From positions 1 to 10,776 of the forward strand of contig CALXTH010000147.1 in NCBI GenBank assembly GCA_944391365.1: 10,776 bases of DNA, written 5' to 3'. Positions within the stretch are counted from its first letter, which is position 1, and each line of letters begins with the position of its first letter. The notes below the pieces were generated by a model. That model searched no databases, was not told the origin of the DNA, and saw nothing but the letters and a program-made list of their open reading frames with translations. Below, piece by piece: positions 1-5,005 of the stretch. The stretch is from an uncultured Alphaproteobacteria bacterium (lineage in GTDB: Bacteria; Pseudomonadota; Alphaproteobacteria; RF32; CAG-239). Both the position numbers and the translations under genes were made by a program.

Positions 1-465
1 GAACACCCGATTACCGAAGCGGTCAGCGGCATAGACATCGTCCGTGAGCAGATTCGTATCGCCAGCGGCGCCGAACTCGGCTATACACAAGACGACATTA
101 CATTCAACGGTCATGCCATTGAATGCCGTATCAACGCCGAAAACCCTGAAACATTCACCCCCTGTCCCGGAAAAATCACCGAATGGCATGCCCCGGGCGG
201 CTTGGGTGTCCGGGTCGATTCGGAAATTTATTCCGGATACAGCATTCCGCCATTCTACGACAGTATGATAGCCAAACTCATCGTCCATGGCAAAACCCGC
301 AACGCCGCACTAATGCGTTTGCGCCGGGCATTGGAAGAATTTGTCATTGAAGGTGTTCAGACCACCATCCCCCTGCATCAGGAAATTATTTCCCAAGCAG
401 AATTCATTGATGGTCAATACAACATTCACTGGCTTGAACACTATATGGAAAACCGTAAAAAATAA
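1..465 (+). CDS. accC: Acetyl-CoA carboxylase biotin carboxylase subunit, C-terminal part (5' end outside window)
   Basis: This is the last 154 residues of biotin carboxylase, the ATP-dependent enzyme that carboxylates biotin on the AccB carrier in the first step of fatty acid synthesis. The frame is open from base 1 and ends at TAA 463-465. The visible part starts at the EHPITE motif, which closes the ATP-grasp active site, and continues with HAIECRINAENPETF, whose Arg is a conserved biotin carboxylase residue. The C-terminal domain follows (CPGKITEWHAPGG, PPFYDSMIAKLIVHG, NIHWLEHY) and closely tracks the E. coli AccC C-terminus. The catalytic Glu/Asn/Arg cluster just before EHP is outside the window. 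A close biotin-carboxylase paralog, such as propionyl-CoA carboxylase alpha, would continue into a biotinyl domain; this protein stops at the normal AccC end, so stand-alone AccC is preferred. A strong hairpin terminator follows the stop. Confidence 0.95.
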   Translation, partial: EHPITEAVSGIDIVREQIRIASGAELGYTQDDITFNGHAIECRINAENPETFTPCPGKITEWHAPGGLGVRVDSEIYSGYSIPPFYDSMIAKLIVHGKTRNAALMRLRRALEEFVIEGVQTTIPLHQEIISQAEFIDGQYNIHWLEHYMENRKK

Positions 466-480
466 CCGGATACCAACCAA

Positions 481-515
481 AAGAGGCGGGAACCCCAAAG
501 CTCCCGCCTCTTTTT
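481..515. terminator. Bidirectional intrinsic terminator between accC and the DUF805 gene
   Basis: A perfect 11-bp stem (AAGAGGCGGGA at 481-491 pairs with TCCCGCCTCTT at 502-512) has a 10-nt loop. It is followed on the + strand by a T run (510-515) and preceded by AACCAAAA, which gives a U-rich tail on the - strand. It sits between two convergent stop codons (465 and 531) and can serve both genes. Confidence 0.9.
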
Positions 516-530
516 AATTTCCCGGTTAAA

Positions 531-1175
531 TTAAGATAACACCACCGGATCTCCGTATTTATTCTTTTTGTTCTCACTCTTCAAAAGTGTCAGAATAAAG
601 ACATACAGCACCGAAGCAACAGCACCGAAACCACCGCAGATAAACACAATAGTTTTTATCGTTGCAAAGACTCCGCCCGTAGCCGCAGCCTCACCGGCTG
701 AAACATAGTCACTTCCCGCAGGAACCCCTGAAGCATATTCAACAACCGAGGAAATCACCGCCAAAACAACCAACGCCACCATCCACAAAAACGGGCTGAA
801 AGCATGCCAGGCGCTGCGCCCCGTATCATGAACCCGTCTGACCAGAACCGCCAGATTCGGAATAAGCGCCGCCAAAGCATAAAGAGTTGACACAAGAGAA
901 ATCCCTAACGCAAAATCAAATACATACAACACAAGGGAAATTAAAAAATTCACCAAAACAAATGACCAGTACTCAAACCGCGTCGCCCGGCCGCTAAACT
1001 GAAAATATTTTGAAAAGCAGCCGCCGTAACAACTGAAAATATCCCGTTTTCCGCCAGCCACGGCACCGCCGCCGACACCATCCAACAGCTCTTTTTTCTT
1101 GGCGTCAAACTCTTCCTGCGTCAAAGCCCCTTTTTCTTTAAGGGCAAACAACTTATCCAAATCATTAAGCTCCAT
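531..1175 (-). CDS. SHOCT-DUF805 inner-membrane protein
   Basis: This encodes a 214-residue predicted inner-membrane protein. Residues 1-32 (MELNDLDKLFALKEKGALT onward to KKKELLDG) match the SHOCT pattern, a short helical module often found at protein ends. From about residue 48 there is a DUF805 domain: the FSGRATRFEYWSFVLVN stretch, hydrophobic segments, and the LVRRVHDTGRSAWH motif typical of the family, followed by two further hydrophobic stretches (about four membrane segments in all). The function of DUF805 proteins such as E. coli YhaH/YhaI is not known. The start at 1175 is chosen because a perfect AGGAGG (1182-1187, - strand) lies 6 nt upstream. A longer reading from 1202 would start at the predicted transcription start. 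It is monocistronic: it has its own promoter at 1208-1235 and shares the terminator at 481-515. Confidence 0.88.
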   Translation of the reverse strand: MELNDLDKLFALKEKGALTQEEFDAKKKELLDGVGGGAVAGGKRDIFSCYGGCFSKYFQFSGRATRFEYWSFVLVNFLISLVLYVFDFALGISLVSTLYALAALIPNLAVLVRRVHDTGRSAWHAFSPFLWMVALVVLAVISSVVEYASGVPAGSDYVSAGEAAATGGVFATIKTIVFICGGFGAVASVLYVFILTLLKSENKKNKYGDPVVLS

Positions 1176-1207
1176 AGCCGTCCTCCTAAAGTAAAAAAAC
1201 AACTCTC

Positions 1208-1235
1208 AGTATATAAGGACTCATCGGAAAGTCAA
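1208..1235 (-). promoter_or_regulatory. Sigma-70-type promoter of the DUF805 gene
   Basis: Read on the minus strand, TTGACT (1235-1230) is followed after 16 bp by TATACT (1213-1208). The implied transcription start near 1201 gives a leader of about 25 nt containing the AGGAGG. This supports the 1175 start codon. Confidence 0.75.
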
Positions 1236-1280
1236 GATGAAACCCCACGGTCTCGTCTCCTGCAAAAAAAAGAAAAATAC

Positions 1281-1308
1281 TTGTTTTTTTTCCGAATAAA
1301 ACTAAAAT
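1281..1308 (+). promoter_or_regulatory. Possible promoter of the UvrA-like gene
   Basis: TTGTTT (1281-1286) lies 16 bp before TAAAAT (1303-1308), about 38 bp upstream of the ATG at 1346. The -35 half is a weak match inside a T tract, so this is tentative. No clear Shine-Dalgarno sequence is visible in front of the ATG. Confidence 0.35.
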
Positions 1309-1345
1309 ACCGGAAAAAGACAACAGCCAGTCCGAAGCAAACAAC

Positions 1346-3823
1346 ATGATTGATAAAATAAAAATCCGCGGAGCCAAAGTCCACAACCTGAAAAACATCA
1401 ATGTTGATATCCCGCTGAACAAAATCGTCGGCATCGCCGGCGTATCCGGCTCAGGAAAATCATCTCTGGCGCTCGGCGTTTTATACGCGGAAGGATCACG
1501 CCGCTACCTTGAGGCTCTGTCCACCTACACCCGCCGCCGCATGACACAGGCCGAAAAAGCCCGGGTTGATGAAATTTTATATGTCCCTGCGGCTTTAGCG
1601 CTGCGCCAGCGCCCGAGTATTCCCGGCATCCGCAGCACGTTTGGCACCGGCTCGGAACTTCTGAACAGCCTCCGGCTGATGTACTCCAGACTGGCCAGCC
1701 ACCGCTGCCCCAACGGCCACTGGCTCAAACCGACGCTTGCCGTCGCCGCCGAACAGGAACTCATCTGCCCGGAATGCGGCGCCCGGTTTTACGCCCCTTC
1801 GGCCGAAGAGCTGGCATTCAACAGCCAGGGAGCCTGCCGCACCTGCAACGGCACCGGTATGATAAGGACCGTAGATCAGACAACGCTTGTTCCTGACGAG
1901 TCTCTGTCGATTGACGAAGGCGCCGTCGCTCCCTGGAACTCCCTGATGTGGTCACTAATGACTGACGTCTGCCGCGCCATGGGTGTCCGAACCGACATTC
2001 CTTTCCACGACTTGACTGACAAAGAAAAAGACATCGTCTACAACGGTCCCGCCGAAAAAAAACACATTTTCTACAAGGCCAAAAACTCCAATCAGGCCGG
2101 AGAACTGGATTTTACTTATTACAATGCAACTTACACCGTTGAAAACGCGCTGGCCAAAGTCAAAGATGAACAGGGCATGAAAAGGGTCGAAAAATTCCTC
2201 AAGCAGGAAACCTGTCCTGATTGCCGGGGCAGCCGCTTGTCCGAAGCCGCCAGAGCGCCCAAACTGCGGGGAATATCTCTTGACGAAGCCTGCAAAATGC
2301 CTCTTGCCGAGCTCATCAAATGGGTAGAGGGCGTTCCTCAAAGCCTGTCCGAAGAAATGCGCCCGATGGCCGAAAGCATTTGTGAATCTTTTCAAACCAC
2401 CGCCAAAAGACTGATTGATCTCGGCTTGAATTACCTCTCGCTTGATCGGGCAGCCTCGACACTTTCCACCGGAGAGCGACAGCGGATGCAGCTTGCCCGG
2501 GCCGTGCGCAATCGAACCACCGGCGTTTTATATGTTCTGGACGAACCCTCTATTGGGCTGCACCCGTCCAACATCATCGGCCTGAACAATGTCATGCATG
2601 ATCTGGTTGCCGACGGCAATTCCGTCGTCTTGGTTGACCATGATACCCAAATTCTCTCCCGCGCCGACTGGCTGATTGAAATGGGTCCCGGTGCCGGAGC
2701 CGAAGGCGGACAAATCATCGCAGAGGGAACCATTCCCGAAATCACAAAAAATCCAGATTCTGTTATCGCACCTTTCCTCTCCGACAAAATATCCCTGTCC
2801 TCTTCCAACCGCTCATCGGACAAACAATTATTTGAAAAAGGTTCAATCAGCCTGTCTACCGGCCGCATTCATACGGTAAAACCGCTGGAGGTGCAGCTTC
2901 CCAAAGGGCGGCTGACCGTTGTCACCGGCGTATCCGGCTCCGGCAAAACCACTCTGATTCTGGAAAGTCTGGTTCCCGCTCTTGAAGCCGCACTCAACCA
3001 CAAAAGGTTGCCGGAACACGTCCTGTCAGTCAAAGCGGACGGCATCCGACAAATAAAACTGATCGACGCCGCCCCGATAGGCATCAACATTCGCTCCACC
3101 GTCGCCACCTATGCCAACGTCCATGATGAACTGCGCAAAATTTTTGCCCGGACGGAAGACGCCAAACAACTCGGCTACAAAGCTGGAGACTTCTCCTATA
3201 ATACAGGAAAACTGCGTTGCCCGGTCTGCGACGGAACCGGAAGCATCAACCTTGATGTGCAGTTTCTGCCCGATGTCGAAATCCCCTGTCCCGAATGCCG
3301 CGGCTCACGCTACGCCCGCACGGCCAACAATATAAGATACCAAAACAAACAGGGACAGTCTTTCTCTCTGCCTGAACTCATGTCTATGGATATCAGTTCC
3401 GCCCTTTTGACTTGCAAAGACCTGAAACTTGTCCACCAGCGCCTTAAAATTCTTCAGGACTTGGGGCTTGGTTATCTCACCCTTGGTGAAGCCACCCCAA
3501 GCCTTTCCGGCGGTGAAGCCCAGCGGCTGAAACTGGCCGGCGAAATGGGCAAAACCCAATCTGATGCCATCTTTGTGTTTGATGAACCGACCATCGGCCT
3601 CCACCCGCTGGATGTCCAAACCTTACTTGACGTTTTCCAAACACTGATAAAAAACGGTGCCACGGTTATTGTGATTGAACATGACCTTGATGTCATCCGC
3701 CACGCCGACTACATCATTGATATGGGCCCCGGCGGCGGCACGGGGGGCGGACAAATCGTCGCCACCGGAACCCCGGATAAAATCGCCGCCACCCCCGCCA
3801 GCATAACCGGAAAATTCATCTGA
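1346..3823 (+). CDS. UvrA-like ABC ATPase lacking the UvrB-binding domain (UvrA2-type)
   Basis: This encodes an 825-residue double ABC ATPase of the UvrA family, whose members bind damaged DNA as dimers. The first ATPase has Walker A GVSGSGKSS (about 32-40), signature LSTGE (373-377), Walker B VLYVLDEP (394-401) and the LVDHD switch. The second has GVSGSGKTT (about 528), LSGGE (720-724), IFVFDEP (742-748) and VIEHD. Zinc-type Cys clusters are CPNGH (121) with CPECG (141), CRTCNGTG, CPDCRGSR, CPVCDGTG (625) and CPECRGSR. Canonical UvrA has about 940 residues, with a UvrB-binding domain of roughly 115 residues between the first ATP lobe and the FNSPxGACPxCxGLG region. Here only about 36 residues separate CPNGH from FNSQGAC, so that domain appears absent. 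Such proteins are known as UvrA2 or DrrC-like and have been linked to tolerance of DNA-binding drugs; that role is an inference here. A separate canonical uvrA probably exists elsewhere. It is a single gene, convergent with the next one. Confidence 0.93.
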   Translation: MIDKIKIRGAKVHNLKNINVDIPLNKIVGIAGVSGSGKSSLALGVLYAEGSRRYLEALSTYTRRRMTQAEKARVDEILYVPAALALRQRPSIPGIRSTFGTGSELLNSLRLMYSRLASHRCPNGHWLKPTLAVAAEQELICPECGARFYAPSAEELAFNSQGACRTCNGTGMIRTVDQTTLVPDESLSIDEGAVAPWNSLMWSLMTDVCRAMGVRTDIPFHDLTDKEKDIVYNGPAEKKHIFYKAKNSNQAGELDFTYYNATYTVENALAKVKDEQGMKRVEKFLKQETCPDCRGSRLSEAARAPKLRGISLDEACKMPLAELIKWVEGVPQSLSEEMRPMAESICESFQTTAKRLIDLGLNYLSLDRAASTLSTGERQRMQLARAVRNRTTGVLYVLDEPSIGLHPSNIIGLNNVMHDLVADGNSVVLVDHDTQILSRADWLIEMGPGAGAEGGQIIAEGTIPEITKNPDSVIAPFLSDKISLSSSNRSSDKQLFEKGSISLSTGRIHTVKPLEVQLPKGRLTVVTGVSGSGKTTLILESLVPALEAALNHKRLPEHVLSVKADGIRQIKLIDAAPIGINIRSTVATYANVHDELRKIFARTEDAKQLGYKAGDFSYNTGKLRCPVCDGTGSINLDVQFLPDVEIPCPECRGSRYARTANNIRYQNKQGQSFSLPELMSMDISSALLTCKDLKLVHQRLKILQDLGLGYLTLGEATPSLSGGEAQRLKLAGEMGKTQSDAIFVFDEPTIGLHPLDVQTLLDVFQTLIKNGATVIVIEHDLDVIRHADYIIDMGPGGGTGGGQIVATGTPDKIAATPASITGKFI

Positions 3824-3928
3824 AAAAATTTCCGATTCTCTGCCTGTTATCGTACAACAAACAAGCTCACCGTGAGAACCCATTAAATCTCCCACCTCAC
3901 GCCTTAAACCCCGGGACTTAAACAAAAT

Positions 3929-4681
3929 CTAATAAGTCACCAGCACCGGGCGGACGTAGACGTAGTTGCTGCCAACATGGTAGAGAATGTTGGTCACATT
4001 GCCATCAGACATATTCACGATGTGGTAGCGGTCGCTACCGGTGTAGTCACCATAGTAGGTAGAAGACCAATAATATCCATTAGACAAACTTGTTCCTCCG
4101 TTTGTCGATAACAAGCTGTTAAGTAATGATTTATTGTTGTACATAGTCACAAGCTGGTCTTTGGAAGGCAATGTTCCTTTAAGGTTGCCACAGAAAGGGT
4201 AATTCTGACAGCTGCTGCGCGCACTACTCCAACCCATAATAGCCAGATCTGTCATGGCGACATAGAAATTCATGCCCGGTGCCTTAACCGCCACCACAGC
4301 ACCGTTGCAATAATACAAATCACCTTGCACCCCATTCAAAGCCTGCTGCTGACAAACTCCATCTTTCCACTCATATCTCTCAGCACACATGCAATAAGCA
4401 TATTTTCCACCGCAGGCGAAGCCTGCGCCACCGGCATAGCCAATGCCGGTACAAGAATATTTGAAATCTAACTTTTCACAGGCGATTTTCATACATTCTT
4501 CTTCATTCGCACCCAGGCATGCCCACTTGTTTCCGAACGGACACTTGACGCCTTTCCCGCCGTTACAAGTTGTTTCGGTATAGCCCAAAGTGGCGCAGTC
4601 CTGTGTCGCCACACATTGAGCGTTTACGGCTAAAGGGATAAAGGACAAACTCGTCCCTAAGAGTAAAAATTTAATTTTCAT
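3929..4681 (-). CDS. Secreted Cys-rich protein with DUF1566/Lcl-like C-terminal domain
   Basis: This encodes a 250-residue secreted protein. Residues 1-21 (MKIKFLLLGTSLSFIPLAVNA) are a Sec signal peptide with cleavage likely after AVNA. Residues 23-110 are Cys-rich, with spacing C-x5-C-ATLGYTETTC, then CP and later CGGKYAYCMC (about 90-99). They are related to the modules of the divergent neighbour at 5006-6457, which has the same GYT-C, CP and CGGKYA-C landmarks. The C-terminal part (about 165-250) has LPSKDQLVTMYNN, YYWSSTYYG and the terminal YVRPVL, the hallmarks of the DUF1566/Lcl-type domain, a C-lectin-like fold often found on surface proteins. The start at 4681 is chosen for AAAGAGGTG 4 nt upstream and for a signal peptide that begins at the N-terminus. 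Its function is unknown; a surface binding or adhesion role is only a guess from the fold. It has its own strong promoter (4720-4748), and I see no clear terminator before the convergent UvrA-like gene. Confidence 0.85.
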   Translation of the reverse strand: MKIKFLLLGTSLSFIPLAVNAQCVATQDCATLGYTETTCNGGKGVKCPFGNKWACLGANEEECMKIACEKLDFKYSCTGIGYAGGAGFACGGKYAYCMCAERYEWKDGVCQQQALNGVQGDLYYCNGAVVAVKAPGMNFYVAMTDLAIMGWSSARSSCQNYPFCGNLKGTLPSKDQLVTMYNNKSLLNSLLSTNGGTSLSNGYYWSSTYYGDYTGSDRYHIVNMSDGNVTNILYHVGSNYVYVRPVLVTY

Positions 4682-4719
4682 GACACACCTCTTTAATGAT
4701 ACAGTTTCATACAAAGACA

Positions 4720-4748
4720 AGTATATCATAATTAAATTTTATTGTAAA
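4720..4748 (-). promoter_or_regulatory. Sigma-70-type promoter of the 3929-4681 gene
   Basis: On the minus strand, TTTACA (4748-4743) and TATACT (4725-4720) are separated by 17 bp. The start would be near 4713, giving a leader of about 30 nt. The -35 hexamer and spacing are identical to those of the divergent promoter at 4942-4970, which suggests the two genes could be co-regulated. Confidence 0.75.
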
Positions 4749-4789
4749 CTATAAACTCAAAATAAAACCTGAAATTTTGACAAATAAAA

Positions 4790-4921
4790 AATCCCATGCT
4801 CTTAAAACACAGGACATCACTTAGCACAATCTAAGCATCGCGCTTCATTAGCCGCAGGACAAGCTACCGCTAACTGACGGGGTGAAGCTGCCTCAGCTTC
4901 CCCGTTTGTGTAAATTTTTCG
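4790..4921. other. Structured intergenic spacer, possible repeat-derived sequence or small RNA
   Basis: The 324-base gap between the divergent starts (4682-5005) holds two promoters and, between them, a more GC-rich island with three stem-loops. These are CTTAG/CTAAG (4820-4824 and 4831-4835), TTAGC/GCTAA (4848-4852 and 4869-4873), and a longer hairpin at 4877-4905 (ACGGGG..AAGCTG against CAGCTTCCCCGT, with a 2-nt bulge). The minus strand is open for 34 codons (4921-4820), ending in CPAANEARCLDCAK, but it has no start codon or ribosome site. The right part (4868-4911) is a diverged copy of sequence inside the next gene. It is best read as remains of a repeat element; a small RNA is possible but unsupported by a dedicated promoter. 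Confidence 0.45.
4868..4911 (+). repeat. Intergenic copy of a dispersed repeat (partner at 5433-5476)
   Basis: The first 34 bases (4868-4901) match 5433-5466 at 28 positions, including CGCTAAC, GGGT, AAGCTGC and CAGCTT. Read in the matching frame the two give LTDGVKLPQLPRLC and LTDRVKLRQLASVC, so the match extends to the Cys codon at 4909-4911. This copy lies outside any gene, while the partner lies inside a coding region. Confidence 0.6.
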
Positions 4922-4941
4922 TCATAATATAAAAATTATTA

Positions 4942-4970
4942 TTTACAACAATTTTATTTTCTGGTATAAT
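4942..4970 (+). promoter_or_regulatory. Sigma-70-type promoter of the 5006-6457 gene
   Basis: TTTACA (4942-4947), a 17-bp spacer and a perfect TATAAT (4965-4970). The implied start near 4977 gives a leader of about 30 nt carrying AAGGAG at 4995-5000. A start at the upstream in-frame TTG (4991) would have no such ribosome site. Confidence 0.85.
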
Positions 4971-5005
4971 GGGAGTCGTAGGAAAGAAGTTTGCAAGGAG
5001 ATATT

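Noticed and set aside
3824..3928. Terminator between the convergent UvrA-like and Cys-rich genes
   Set aside because: Only a 5-bp palindrome (CTCAC-GTGAG near 3866-3876) with too small a loop and no T run is seen.
4877..4905. Hairpin followed by T-containing sequence as an intrinsic terminator
   Set aside because: No gene on either strand ends near it, the stem has a 2-nt bulge and the following tract is not a clean T run. It is described as part of the structured spacer instead.
4991..5005. TTG at 4991 as the start of the secreted-protein gene
   Set aside because: It lies just before AAGGAG, which itself serves the ATGs at 5006/5009. A start there would place the ribosome site inside the gene.
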